64,000 nt of DNA from Klebsiella aerogenes KCTC 2190 (GTDB lineage Bacteria; Pseudomonadota; Gammaproteobacteria; Enterobacterales; Enterobacteriaceae), in the NCBI RefSeq assembly GCF_000215745.1, contig NC_015663.1, forward strand, positions 4,808,780-4,872,779, given 5' to 3'. The notes under the pieces are model-generated. The model made no database searches. It had not been told where the DNA came from and saw nothing but the letters and a program-made list of their open reading frames with translations. This document shows positions 9,547 to 18,273 of this stretch, one piece after another; position 1 is the first letter of the stretch, and each line of letters opens with the position of its first letter. The translations under genes were made by a program, and so were the position numbers.

Positions 9547-9663
9547 TTACATAGATAAAACTGACACATAACTGCATGAGGCACTAATATAAGGTTCGGC
9601 AGAGAAGCGGTATTCAACGACAACGTGTTTACTCAGGACTTCTTTACTGAAAATGCCACACAT
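9547..9663 (-). CDS. yobF: YobF, small stress-associated protein, short C-terminus
   Basis: A 38-codon ORF starting [12 protein letters not shown], 40 bp upstream of cspC on the same strand. The first ~37 residues track E. coli YobF closely, but the reading frame stops right after VLSM, where the 47-residue E. coli protein continues for nine more residues. YobF is a small protein encoded ahead of cspC and made under heat and other stress in E. coli; its role is unknown. Confidence 0.85.
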   Translation of the reverse strand: MCGIFSKEVLSKHVVVEYRFSAEPYISASCSYVSVLSM

Positions 9664-10304
9664 AAACAGAACTGTACCTCGTTTAACCCGAAACGTGTTA
9701 TCACACACAACGTAAATAATGGCAAGCCATTTTTAAACGTGTCACGATCGTTCGCACAAATTATCAGGAAATCATTTGATCGCCTGCACATTTATGCGTC
9801 TTTGCCGCGCCTGGCTTATCTTTGCATCGTTACCAAACACACAATAACGTATGCCTGATAAATGCAACTTTTTTACCATAGCTCAACAACTTCTGTTCGT
9901 CCAGGTACGTACGTATACGAACTGCCATATTTGAGGGGGCGTTGCGGCATCATGTGCATAATGATGCGCAAATAACTTTAAAGAACAAGAGGAAATCGCC
10001 TTAACTCGCCGCGTAGTAGTGTTAATTAAACCCCTAACTCGTTACAGCCCAAATATCCGCTAAAATAGCCCTTAATAATGAAATATTAATGACAAAGTAT
10101 TGCCGTCAGGCAATAGAAACGTTTCGTTATTACTTTTTTTGATTAGCTCAAAAGATTATTCAATATGTGAAATAGAGCGTGGATGTTTAATTCATTAAAC
10201 GGTAACGACCGGCCGCGAAATGGGGAATTACATAAGAATAAGTTATAGCAAAATTTTGTAGCACTCACAGGCGCGCACGCGATGTGCACACCTGTTCTTC
10301 AAAC
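9664..10304. other. 641-bp AT-rich region without a recognisable gene, upstream of yobF-cspC
   Basis: No ORF with credible start and ribosome site is seen on either strand; the plus-strand ORF at 9625-9858 lies partly antisense to yobF and looks like chance. The region should hold the yobF-cspC promoter and probably a long leader. It contains an alternating tract at 9904-9914 (GTACGTACGTA) and several A/T-rich runs (10030-10160). Confidence 0.5.
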
Positions 10305-10595
10305 TTAACGTTCGGCAACGAGACGAATGAAATCGTCGTCGTTTTTCTCCTTCTCATCCGCTGAAGGTTCAGCAACCTCTTCTTTGTGCGGCGCATTGGC
10401 TTCACAGAGACGGCGCAGCAGCGCATTTTGCCGCTTTTGTTGATCCAGCAGCGACTGCAGCAGTTCGATTTGCTCATTGCTACGTGAACTGGCGCGATTC
10501 ACAAAGAACCATAACAGCAGCCCCACCAACAGCAGTACAACGGAAAGCGCCAGAGACGCCAGACTTACAATCCCAGGATTCAATAACTCACTCAT
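10305..10595 (-). CDS. yebO: YebO, single-span membrane protein
   Basis: 96 residues. One hydrophobic helix (about 10-32) is followed by a charged cytoplasmic tail predicted to be coiled coil (SNEQIELLQSLLDQQKRQ..., about 38-65) and an acidic end terminating in RLVAER. Size and sequence fit E. coli YebO. No function is established. It is immediately downstream of mgrB on the same strand and may share its PhoP-dependent transcript. Confidence 0.9.
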   Translation of the reverse strand: MSELLNPGIVSLASLALSVVLLLVGLLLWFFVNRASSRSNEQIELLQSLLDQQKRQNALLRRLCEANAPHKEEVAEPSADEKEKNDDDFIRLVAER

Positions 10596-10669
10596 TTCAC
10601 CACCTCAAAGAGAAGGCGTTCATTCTACCACCCGCGCGGCAGAAGAAAATCCGTCGGCACAAAAATGTC

Positions 10670-10813
10670 TTACCAGGGGATGAACTTGTTAATAGCGCAA
10701 ATACCGCTGAAAAATTGCACATCCTGATCGCACATTACGTTAAGCATCTGAGTCCACAGCAGCAAACAACCCGCTATGACAACGATCAGCAAAACCCAGC
10801 GTAATTTTTTCAC
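10670..10813 (-). CDS. mgrB: MgrB, feedback inhibitor of PhoQ
   Basis: A 47-codon gene with GTG start (10811-10813): [12 protein letters not shown] at the N-terminus, one transmembrane segment (about 6-24), then a periplasmic part with Cys28 and Cys39 within [21 protein letters not shown]. All residues known to matter are present and the frame is intact. MgrB inserts in the inner membrane and represses the PhoQ kinase; loss of MgrB in Klebsiella raises PhoPQ activity and colistin resistance, so this locus looks wild type. A PhoP box lies just upstream. The protein reads as I remember the Klebsiella sequence, which supports the genus assignment. Confidence 0.95.
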   Translation of the reverse strand: MKKLRWVLLIVVIAGCLLLWTQMLNVMCDQDVQFFSGICAINKFIPW

Positions 10814-10862
10814 TCCACTCTCCGCACCATAATCAGATGTTGCCAGGATAACATGGCCTTCT

Positions 10863-10879
10863 TAAACCGCGGCTAACTG
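10863..10879 (-). promoter_or_regulatory. PhoP box of mgrB
   Basis: On the minus strand CAGTTA-N5-GGTTTA, a direct repeat fitting the (T/G)GTTTA-N5-(T/G)GTTTA PhoP box (second half perfect, first half 4 of 6). Eleven bases downstream lies a TTATCCT -10 region, the usual geometry when the PhoP box replaces the -35 element. mgrB is PhoP-activated in E. coli and Klebsiella. Confidence 0.75.
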
Positions 10880-10972
10880 TAATACGAAAGGCAAGTTTAG
10901 GAATCATAGACTTGTATCAAATAGTGTTCGTGCCAGAATACACGGCAGGATCATACAAATAACGAGGCAAAA

Positions 10973-11212
10973 ATGCGATTGATCATTCGCTCTATTGTCA
11001 TACTGGCGATTGTCTGGATTGGCGTATTATTAAGCGGTTATGGCGTGTTAATTGGCAGCAATCAGAATGCTGGCGGGCTGGGACTGCAATGCAAATACCT
11101 GACAGCGCAGGGTATCACCACCGCACAATATGTTCATTCTGATAGCGGTATTATCGGTATTACCAACTGCCCTATTCTGCGCAAAAGCGTGAAGGTTATC
11201 GACCAGGGTTAA
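10973..11212 (+). CDS. yobH: YobH, small exported or membrane protein
   Basis: 79 residues, as in E. coli YobH. An N-terminal hydrophobic segment (about 4-27) could be a signal anchor. Two cysteines (Cys43 in LQCKYL and Cys65 in TNCPIL) may form a periplasmic disulfide. Function unknown. It is divergent from mgrB and convergent with kdgR. Confidence 0.88.
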   Translation: MRLIIRSIVILAIVWIGVLLSGYGVLIGSNQNAGGLGLQCKYLTAQGITTAQYVHSDSGIIGITNCPILRKSVKVIDQG

Positions 11213-11220
11213 AATGACAG

Positions 11221-11252
11221 GAGCTACAGGGTAAGGTATTACGCTGTAGCTC
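11221..11252. terminator. Hairpin between convergent yobH and kdgR
   Basis: A perfect 9-bp inverted repeat (11221-11229 with 11244-11252) with a 14-nt loop. The T-tracts on either side are short, so termination strength is uncertain. Position between convergent genes supports a shared terminator. Confidence 0.55.
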
Positions 11253-11263
11253 ATCATTCACTG

Positions 11264-12055
11264 TCAAAACGGGTAACGGTTATAACCCATCTGCTCGGAA
11301 ATCTTACGCGCCGCAGCGTGCAACATCGCCACATATTCGTGCAAACGTTCTTCAGAGAAACGCAGCGTCGGGAAGGAGATACTCAGTCCGGCAATCACCA
11401 CGCCGAAGCGATCGAAGACCGGCACCGCAATACAGCGTAATCCTTCTTCCTGCTCCTCATTGTCTTCGCCATAGCCCTGCTCGCGCACCTGGTCCAGCAC
11501 TTTCAATAGCGCGCTGGTATCAGTAATGGTTCGCTCGGTGCTACGTTTGTACTCGACGCCGTCCATGATTTGCTCGACTTCCTCCCGGTCGCGCCACGCC
11601 AGCAGCACTTTGCCAATGGCGGTGCTGTACAGCGGATTACGTCGGCCGATACGCGAATACATCCGCAGGTTGTACATGGAATCAATTTTGTGGATGTAAA
11701 CGATGCTGTCTTCATCCAGCGCGCCGAGGTGAATCGTCTCTTTGGTCAGGCGAGAAATTTCACGCATCTGGATATCCGCGCTGCGGATCAGGTCAACGTT
11801 CTGCAACGCCCGCGCGCCAAGCTCGAACAACTTCAACGTTAAAGAATATTTCTCAGACTCGCCTTCCTGTGCGACATAGCCCAGTGACTTCATAGTCTGT
11901 AAAAAACGATACACCGTGCTTTTAGACATCATCACACGCTGTGACAATTCGGTGATACCAATCTCACGCTCTTCGCCCAAAGCCTGCAGGATGCCAAAAA
12001 CTTTTAATACTGAAGAGACAGAATCTGGCTGTTTATCCATATCAGCAGCTGCCAT
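11264..12055 (-). CDS. kdgR: KdgR, IclR-family repressor of pectin and hexuronate catabolism
   Basis: 263 residues, same as E. coli. An N-terminal winged helix-turn-helix (about 12-75, with the MMSKSTVYRFLQT recognition region) is followed by the IclR ligand-binding domain (about 85-260) containing GRRNPLYSTAIGKVLLAW. KdgR represses kdu, kdg and related genes and is released by 2-keto-3-deoxygluconate. It is divergent from the transporter gene yebQ. The KDPG aldolase gene eda in this window is a classic downstream step of the pathway. Confidence 0.96.
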   Translation of the reverse strand: MAAADMDKQPDSVSSVLKVFGILQALGEEREIGITELSQRVMMSKSTVYRFLQTMKSLGYVAQEGESEKYSLTLKLFELGARALQNVDLIRSADIQMREISRLTKETIHLGALDEDSIVYIHKIDSMYNLRMYSRIGRRNPLYSTAIGKVLLAWRDREEVEQIMDGVEYKRSTERTITDTSALLKVLDQVREQGYGEDNEEQEEGLRCIAVPVFDRFGVVIAGLSISFPTLRFSEERLHEYVAMLHAAARKISEQMGYNRYPF

Positions 12056-12085
12056 TGTTCACCTCATCGTAACTGTTTTATAAAA

Positions 12086-12104
12086 TTCAGAACTGTTTTT
12101 TATT
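12086..12104 (-). promoter_or_regulatory. Possible KdgR box between kdgR and yebQ
   Basis: On the minus strand the 19-mer beginning AATAAAAAAC partly fits the Erwinia/E. coli KdgR consensus AATRAAAYRNYRTTTYRTT, with five mismatches at defined positions. It lies about 30 bp upstream of the kdgR start in the divergent region. Support is weak. Confidence 0.3.
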
Positions 12105-12232
12105 ATAAATTCACATTATGACCGTCGCAATCGTTGTTCTGCGAGTTGGTTACAAATCTGCGACTTATGGTTGAATAATCAATGCTAAAATCATTAATCA
12201 GAAAATAGTTTCCTCTAAGACTTAAACTTCAC

Positions 12233-13603
12233 ATGGAAAAAAAACTTTTGGATGGCCTGCCGGTTCCGCAGCGTTACGGCGCCATTCTGACGATTGTATT
12301 AGGCCTGACGATGGCCGTACTCGACGGCGCTATCGCCAACGTCGCCCTGCCGACTATCGCCACCGACCTGAATGCCTCGCCGGCATCTTCAATCTGGATA
12401 GTCAACGCCTATCAAATCGCTATCGTCATCGCCCTGCTGCCACTCTCGTTTCTTGGCGATATGGTTGGCTATCGACGAATCTATAAAATTGGTCTGGTAG
12501 TGTTTACCATCACCTCGCTGATTTGCGCCCTCTCCCGAAGTCTCGAGATGTTAACGCTGGCGCGTGTGGCCCAGGGGCTGGGCGGCGCGGCGCTGATGAG
12601 CGTCAACACGGCGCTGATTCGCCTTATCTATCCTAAGAGGCAGCTAGGTCGCGGAATGGGCATCAACTCTTTCGTCGTTGCCGTCTCCTCCGCCGCGGGG
12701 CCTACCATTGCCGCCGCTATCCTCTCGCTTGCTTCCTGGCAATGGCTGTTTTTAATCAACGTACCGCTGGGGATTATTTCCATCTTCCTCGCCATGCGCT
12801 TTTTACCGCCCAACAGCAGCGCCAGCAAGATTACCCGTTTCGATCTGCCGAGCGCGATGATGAACGCCCTTACCTTCGGGTTGCTCATCACGGCGCTGGG
12901 CGGCTTTGCCCAGGGACAATCTGGTTACCTGGTATTGGCCGAGGTCATTGCTATGCTGATTATCGGCTTCTTCTTTGTTCGTCGGCAGTTGCGCATGCCG
13001 GTCCCACTGCTGCCGGTTGATTTACTGCGCATTCCAATCTTTTCGCTCTCTATCTGCACCTCGATCTGCTCTTTTTGCGCGCAGATGCTGGCGATGGTTT
13101 CCCTGCCCTTTTTCCTGCAAACCGTTATCGGACGCAGCGAAGTAGAGACCGGGTTACTGTTAACGCCGTGGCCGTTGGCGACCATGGTGATGGCCCCTCT
13201 GGCGGGTTATTTGATCGAGAAGGTTCATGCCGGGCTGTTGGGGGCAATGGGACTGCTGATCATGGCCTGCGGCCTGTTTGGCCTTGCGCTATTACCCTCT
13301 TCACCTTCCGATCTCGATATTATCTGGCGGATGGCGTTGTGCGGCGCAGGTTTCGGACTGTTTCAGTCGCCAAATAACCATACCATTGTCTCCTCTGCGC
13401 CAGGCCATCGCAGCGGCGGCGCCAGCGGTATGCTGGGTACCGCACGCTTACTGGGGCAAAGTAGCGGCGCCGCGCTGGTCGCCCTGCTGTTTAACCTGGC
13501 AGGCAATAGCGGCACCCACACTGCGCTTCTGCTGGCCGGCTCCCTGGCGGTCATTGCCGCCGCCATCAGCGGGCTACGCGTAACTCAGCCGCGCGCCGCC
13601 TGA
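12233..13603 (+). CDS. yebQ: YebQ, DHA2-type major facilitator transporter
   Basis: 456 residues with about 14 hydrophobic segments. DHA2-family drug/proton antiporter landmarks are present: the motif C-like MAVLDGAIANVALP near the start of helix 1 and the helix 2-3 loop GDMVGYRR (motif A). Size matches E. coli YebQ (457). Substrate unknown; it is predicted to export small molecules in exchange for protons. It is divergent from kdgR, and KdgR control has been proposed in E. coli. A bidirectional terminator follows. Confidence 0.92.
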   Translation: MEKKLLDGLPVPQRYGAILTIVLGLTMAVLDGAIANVALPTIATDLNASPASSIWIVNAYQIAIVIALLPLSFLGDMVGYRRIYKIGLVVFTITSLICALSRSLEMLTLARVAQGLGGAALMSVNTALIRLIYPKRQLGRGMGINSFVVAVSSAAGPTIAAAILSLASWQWLFLINVPLGIISIFLAMRFLPPNSSASKITRFDLPSAMMNALTFGLLITALGGFAQGQSGYLVLAEVIAMLIIGFFFVRRQLRMPVPLLPVDLLRIPIFSLSICTSICSFCAQMLAMVSLPFFLQTVIGRSEVETGLLLTPWPLATMVMAPLAGYLIEKVHAGLLGAMGLLIMACGLFGLALLPSSPSDLDIIWRMALCGAGFGLFQSPNNHTIVSSAPGHRSGGASGMLGTARLLGQSSGAALVALLFNLAGNSGTHTALLLAGSLAVIAAAISGLRVTQPRAA

Positions 13604-13613
13604 TAACGAGCGG

Positions 13614-13653
13614 CCAAAAAAAATCCGCAGCCGGAAAGCTGCGGATTTTTATT
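13614..13653. terminator. Bidirectional terminator between yebQ and htpX
   Basis: A 10-bp stem (13622-13631 with 13638-13647) and 6-nt loop, with A8 on the left and T5 on the right. It serves the convergent genes yebQ (+) and htpX (-). Confidence 0.9.
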
Positions 13654-13673
13654 TTCAGCGTCTGCACGGCAGA

Positions 13674-14558
13674 TTATTTCAGGTATTCTCCGCTACGCAG
13701 CGCTTCAATACGTTTGTCCAACGGCGGGTGGGTCATGAACAATTCGCTCATCGATTTCGCTTTACCGTTGATACAGAACGCCATCATGCTGCTGGCTTCC
13801 TGCGGTTCATAGCTGGTTTTCAAACGCTGTAATGCAGCAATCATTTTCTCACGACCGACCAGTTTGGCCGAACCTGCATCGGCATGGAATTCACGATAGC
13901 GTGAGAACCACATGGTGATGATGCTGGCGAGAATACCGAATACCAGTTCCAGTACGGTAGCGACCGCAAAGTAGATAAGCGGGTTACCGTTACTGCTTTC
14001 ACCTTCATCTTCACGGTTGCCGCCAAGGAAACCGGCCGCAATCTGCGCGATAACGCGGGAAATAAAGATAACGAAGGTGTTCACCACCCCCTGAATCAGC
14101 GTCATGGTGACCATGTCGCCATTAGCAATATGGCTGATTTCGTGAGCGATAACGGCTTCCGCTTCGTCACGGCTCATATTCTGCAGCAGACCGGTACTCA
14201 CGGCGACCAGAGAAGCGTCGCGGCGCGCGCCGGTGGCGAAGGCGTTGATGTCAGGGGCGTGATAAATCGCCACCTGCGGCATGGCGATGCCTGCCTGCTG
14301 CGCCTGCTGTGCGACGGTGTTCATCAACCAACGCTCAGTTTCGTTACGCGGCTGTTCGATAACTTCCCCACCAACCGACTTCAGCGCCATCCATTTCGAC
14401 ATCAACAGCGAAACGATCGAGCCGCCAAAACCAAACAGCAGCGCCATGATTAGCAGGCCGGTCATGCTGCTCGACTGGATCCCCGTCAGGCTAAGCACCA
14501 GGCCAAACACCACCATGACTGCCAGGTTAGTCAGCAGGAAAAGCGCGATTCGCATCAT
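13674..14558 (-). CDS. htpX: HtpX, membrane zinc metalloprotease
   Basis: 294 residues from ATG 14558, giving the conserved [12 protein letters not shown] start; an upstream in-frame start adds nine residues not found in the family. Two N-terminal transmembrane helices (about 4-24 and 34-54) precede the M48 domain with HEISH (His139, Glu140, His143); two more hydrophobic stretches follow (about 155-175 and 190-220). HtpX degrades misfolded inner-membrane proteins together with FtsH. In E. coli it is induced by heat and by Cpx; a sigma-32-like promoter is visible upstream. Confidence 0.96.
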   Translation of the reverse strand: MMRIALFLLTNLAVMVVFGLVLSLTGIQSSSMTGLLIMALLFGFGGSIVSLLMSKWMALKSVGGEVIEQPRNETERWLMNTVAQQAQQAGIAMPQVAIYHAPDINAFATGARRDASLVAVSTGLLQNMSRDEAEAVIAHEISHIANGDMVTMTLIQGVVNTFVIFISRVIAQIAAGFLGGNREDEGESSNGNPLIYFAVATVLELVFGILASIITMWFSRYREFHADAGSAKLVGREKMIAALQRLKTSYEPQEASSMMAFCINGKAKSMSELFMTHPPLDKRIEALRSGEYLK

Positions 14559-14610
14559 AATATTCTTTTTACCTCGATTTAACAAAACGCACTATGCGAT
14601 ACCCCATATC

Positions 14611-14635
14611 GTATGGGTCAGATACTAATTTTCAA
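14611..14635 (-). promoter_or_regulatory. Candidate sigma-32 promoter of htpX
   Basis: On the minus strand TTGAAA (14630-14635) and CCCATAC (14611-14617) are separated by 12 nt. This resembles the heat-shock consensus CTTGAAA-N11-16-CCCCATNT and lies about 55 bp before the htpX start. htpX is a heat-shock gene in E. coli. Confidence 0.45.
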
Positions 14636-14749
14636 CGATCAGACCCCGCTAAGTCACGAGAAAGACACAACTTTACATTTTGTAGCATATCGCTGACACC
14701 CCAGGCGAGTGTTGACAATTTTGTTGAATAAAGTCGACAGCCGGATGAG

Positions 14750-14787
14750 GACAGAAAAAGAAACGGGCACAATCACCTGTGCCCGTT
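14750..14787 (-). terminator. Rho-independent terminator of prc
   Basis: A 10-bp stem (14762-14771 with 14778-14787) and 6-nt loop, followed on the minus strand by a T-rich tail (complement of 14753-14761). It lies 6 bp after the prc stop. Confidence 0.85.
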
Positions 14788-14793
14788 GAGGAG

Positions 14794-16842
14794 TTATTTG
14801 CTAACCGGCGGTTCTACCGGAGGCTGCGCTTTTTCCTGTTGCGCCAGGTCAATCGCGATATGCACGGTTTCATCAAGATACGGATCCGGCTCCTGATAAT
14901 CCTTCGGCAGATCGTCTATCTTTTTGAGAAGCGGCTTGCCTTCGCGCTTAAGGCGATCGTTTACCCGCGCCAGACGAATCGCATCATCTTCTTCATTCTC
15001 TTTCTCACGCTGCGCGTAGTTCAGAGAAACGATATTGCGCTTATCTTTCATGGCGTTAAAGCGCGCAATATCCTTCATGATGTACTGGAATTCCGGATCT
15101 TTTGCGATACGGTCTTCATGGCGCTTAAGCAGTTCAGGTTCGAACGGTTTCATATCGCCGGACTTCACGTAGGTCGCCGGATCGATGCTATCCCACGGCA
15201 GCGCGTTATCTTCATACTGCTCGCCGGTATCGCGATCTTCTTTACCGGTTGGCATCATGATGTCCGGAGTAACCCCTTTACGCTGAGTGCTGCCGCCGTT
15301 AATGCGGTAGAACTTCTGGATGGTGTACTGCACGGAACCTAATGCCGGCCATTCCGGGCGCAGCATCTGATCGTAGATACGGTTCAGCGAACGATACTGC
15401 TGAACGGTGCCTTTACCGAAGGTCTGCTCGCCGACGATCAGCGCACGGCCATAGTCCTGCATCGCGGCAGCAAAAATTTCCGATGCTGAAGCGCTGAAGC
15501 GATCGACTAAGACCACCAGCGGGCCTTTATAGTAAACCACACCGTCGGTATCGCTATCTTCGCGGACCTTACCGTTGTTATCACGCACCTGTACTACCGG
15601 GCCGGATGGGATAAACAGACCAGAAAGCGAAACCGCCTCCGTCAGCGCCCCACCGCCGTTACTGCGCAAATCGATGACGATACTGCTGACGTTCTGTTTT
15701 TCCAGCTTCTGCAGTTGCACTTTGACATCATCAGTCAGGCCAACGTAGAAACCCGGGATATCCAGCACGCCGACTTTTTCTTTACCGACGGTTTTGACCG
15801 ACATCTTAACCGCGCGATCTTCAAGACGAATACGCTCGCGGGTCAGAGTAACAATACGGGTTTTCGCCCCTTTGCCAGCCGGCAGAACCTCCAGGCGAAC
15901 TTTGCTGCCCTTCGGCCCTTTGATCAGCGCGACAACATCGTCCAGCCGCCAGCCGATAACATCAACCATGCTCTTACCCGGCTGACCAACGCCGACGATA
16001 CGGTCGCCAACGCTAATCGCTTTGCTCTTCGCCGCCGGGCCGCCGGCAACCAGTGAATTGATCACCGTGTAGTCGTCGTCCATCTGCAGCACCGCGCCAA
16101 TACCTTCCAGAGACAGGCTCATTTCAGTATTAAACTGTTCGGTGTTACGCGGGGAGAGATAGTTGGTATGCGGGTCGATTTCGCGGGCGAAAGCGGTCAT
16201 CGCCAGCGAGAAGACGTCTTCGCTGTTGGTTTGGGCCAGGCGACGAATCGCAAACTTATAACGCCGGGTCAGGGTTTCACGAATTTCTTTATCGTCTTTA
16301 CCCGCTAGCTTCAGGCTCAGTTCATCGAACTTCACCTTGGCGTCCCACAACGCGTTAAGCTCGGCTTCATCCTTCGGCCACGGCGCCTTGCTGCGATCGA
16401 GGTTGAAGTTGTCGTTGCCGGTAAAATTCATCGGACGATCCAGTACCTTCAGGGCGTACTGGTAACGCTCAAAGCGACGCTTCTGCGCGAGGTTGTACAG
16501 GTCGTAGAAAACGTCCAGTTTGCCGCTGCGCAGTTCATCACCGATTTTATTTTTTTGCGCCGCAAACTGAGAAACATCGCTGGCCAACAGCACGTTATGG
16601 CTGTAATCCAGCAGATTCAGATAGCGGTCGAAAATCTTTGCCGAAAAGGCGTTGTCGAGATCAAACTGCCGATAATGGGAGCGGGTAAAGCGCGAGGTAA
16701 CGCGCTCGCTCACCGTCGCGTGCTGCGGCTCTTCTTTCAGCACGGGAATTTGATCGACTCGGGTGATATCGTCCACGGCGAAGGCATGGCCTGCTATTGC
16801 TAGCAGGCCCGCAAGCGCGGTGAGCTTAAAAAGTTTGTTCAT
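14794..16842 (-). CDS. prc: Prc (Tsp), periplasmic carboxy-terminal processing protease
   Basis: 682 residues from ATG 16842, the E. coli length. A signal peptide (about 1-22, cleaved near HAFA-VD) is followed by an N-terminal helical domain, a PDZ domain (about 235-325, with the GIGA and GGPAAKS loops) and the S41 protease core. The catalytic Ser is in FSASASEIF (about 452) and the Lys in TFGKGTVQ (about 477). With adaptor NlpI it degrades MepS and other proteins with nonpolar C-termini, and matures FtsI. It lies 19 bp downstream of proQ on the same strand. Confidence 0.97.
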   Translation of the reverse strand: MNKLFKLTALAGLLAIAGHAFAVDDITRVDQIPVLKEEPQHATVSERVTSRFTRSHYRQFDLDNAFSAKIFDRYLNLLDYSHNVLLASDVSQFAAQKNKIGDELRSGKLDVFYDLYNLAQKRRFERYQYALKVLDRPMNFTGNDNFNLDRSKAPWPKDEAELNALWDAKVKFDELSLKLAGKDDKEIRETLTRRYKFAIRRLAQTNSEDVFSLAMTAFAREIDPHTNYLSPRNTEQFNTEMSLSLEGIGAVLQMDDDYTVINSLVAGGPAAKSKAISVGDRIVGVGQPGKSMVDVIGWRLDDVVALIKGPKGSKVRLEVLPAGKGAKTRIVTLTRERIRLEDRAVKMSVKTVGKEKVGVLDIPGFYVGLTDDVKVQLQKLEKQNVSSIVIDLRSNGGGALTEAVSLSGLFIPSGPVVQVRDNNGKVREDSDTDGVVYYKGPLVVLVDRFSASASEIFAAAMQDYGRALIVGEQTFGKGTVQQYRSLNRIYDQMLRPEWPALGSVQYTIQKFYRINGGSTQRKGVTPDIMMPTGKEDRDTGEQYEDNALPWDSIDPATYVKSGDMKPFEPELLKRHEDRIAKDPEFQYIMKDIARFNAMKDKRNIVSLNYAQREKENEEDDAIRLARVNDRLKREGKPLLKKIDDLPKDYQEPDPYLDETVHIAIDLAQQEKAQPPVEPPVSK

Positions 16843-16861
16843 GCCTGGCCCGGCCTCCGTT

Positions 16862-17545
16862 TCAGAACACCAGGTGTTCTGCGCGTACAATCATTGACAT
16901 ACCAGAAGTCAGCTGTACACGAACGCCATCTTTGGTGATTTCCACAACGGTGGCGTCCATTGCGTTGTTGCCTGCTTTCACCTTCAGAGCCTGACCGACG
17001 CTCAATACAGAGACGTCAGACACCGGGGTAAGACGTTGCTCTTCACGCGGTGCTTTGGCAGCTGCAGGACGCGGCTTACGCTGTTCACTACCTTCTTTAC
17101 GGCGAGCCTGCGGCTGAGGACGCGGTTTACGCTCGCGGCGTGCACCTTCTTCCTGCTGGCCTGCCGCGGCAGCGGCTTCGCGCTTTTTAGCCTGCTGGCT
17201 GGCGCGCTGCGCCTGAACGCGAGCTTTGGCTTCTTCGAGCTGCTGACGGGCGTGAGCAACGTGTTGCTCTTCCAGTTCACCGCACGGGTTGCCGTCGAGA
17301 TCGACGCGAATCGCTCCCGCTTTCACGCCGTACAGATAACGCCAGCTCGAAGTATAAAGACGTAAGGCAGCGCGCAGTTGGGTTTTGCTGAGATTCATCT
17401 CGCCGCCAACTCGCTCTACAAGATCCTGAAAAATACCGATTTTCAGGGGGCGCGCTTCGCCTTCAGCGCTGAAACACTGAGGAAAACGTTCGGCCAGAAA
17501 CGCGATTACTTCTTTACTGCTATTCAACTTAGGTTGATTTTCCAT
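16862..17545 (-). CDS. proQ: ProQ, FinO-domain RNA chaperone
   Basis: 227 residues. An N-terminal FinO/ProQ domain (about 1-120, with [16 protein letters not shown] and TSSWRYL) is followed by a basic, low-complexity Lys/Arg/Gln/Ala linker (about 125-180) and a C-terminal Tudor-like domain (about 180-227). ProQ binds structured sRNAs and mRNA 3-prime ends and raises ProP osmoporter levels in E. coli. It is upstream of prc, separated by 19 bp, and probably cotranscribed with it. Confidence 0.96.
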   Translation of the reverse strand: MENQPKLNSSKEVIAFLAERFPQCFSAEGEARPLKIGIFQDLVERVGGEMNLSKTQLRAALRLYTSSWRYLYGVKAGAIRVDLDGNPCGELEEQHVAHARQQLEEAKARVQAQRASQQAKKREAAAAAGQQEEGARRERKPRPQPQARRKEGSEQRKPRPAAAKAPREEQRLTPVSDVSVLSVGQALKVKAGNNAMDATVVEITKDGVRVQLTSGMSMIVRAEHLVF

Positions 17546-17642
17546 GAAATTTCCTGATTACAACGGACGTAGCCAACAAGCCGCAGGCATGAACAGGCGT
17601 CATTATAATGACGTCATCGCTAAATGCTACGTTATCCGTTGA

Positions 17643-18140
17643 TTATCCTGCGACGTGGGCAAAGATTTTTTGATAATCGGTCGCCGCAATCAGCGTTTCG
17701 AGGCGCGAGACCAGCTCTGCAAGCCCCTGTTCGTCTTCTGCGGTGAAGCGGGAATACGCCGTGCTATCGATATCCAGTACGCCGATAATCTGATTATTCA
17801 CCTGCAACGGAAAGACGATTTCCGAATTGCTGGCGGCATCACAGGCGATATGGCCGTCAAACGCATGGACATCTTCCACGCGCTGGACGCGGTTCTGCGC
17901 CACGGCGGAACCACAAACACCACGACCAACCGGAATACGTACACAGGCCAGCTTACCCTGGAACGGCCCCAGCACCAGCGTATCGCCTTCCAGGAGATAA
18001 AAACCGGCCCAGTTGACCTCTTCCAGGCGTTCAAACAGTAACGCGCTGGTATTTGAGATCATTGCCAAAAAACTGGTTTCTCCTGCCATAAGCGCCTGAA
18101 AATCGCGGTTCAGATCCGCGTAGAATTCTGTTTTGTTCAT
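17643..18140 (-). CDS. msrC: MsrC, free methionine-(R)-sulfoxide reductase
   Basis: 165 residues forming one GAF-like domain, as in E. coli MsrC (YebR). The three redox cysteines are present at Cys66, Cys76 and Cys100 (equivalent to Cys84, 94 and 118 in the published longer numbering; the last is catalytic, in HIACDAAS). It reduces free, not protein-bound, methionine-R-sulfoxide in the cytoplasm with thioredoxin. Monocistronic; divergent from letA. Confidence 0.94.
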   Translation of the reverse strand: MNKTEFYADLNRDFQALMAGETSFLAMISNTSALLFERLEEVNWAGFYLLEGDTLVLGPFQGKLACVRIPVGRGVCGSAVAQNRVQRVEDVHAFDGHIACDAASNSEIVFPLQVNNQIIGVLDIDSTAYSRFTAEDEQGLAELVSRLETLIAATDYQKIFAHVAG

Positions 18141-18273
18141 TTTTTAATCACTTAGTTGTCTTACTATCTCATCTGCAGATGCCTACTAAAATAAGCATTA
18201 AATGCCTTCGGGCTCAAGATGAATTCATTCCTGGGTTAATATAGTGGGATACATTCATTCCCGAACGTAATAA

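Noticed and set aside
9625..9858. A 77-codon plus-strand ORF beside yobF
   Set aside because: It overlaps yobF in antisense, has no ribosome site and its translation resembles no known protein.
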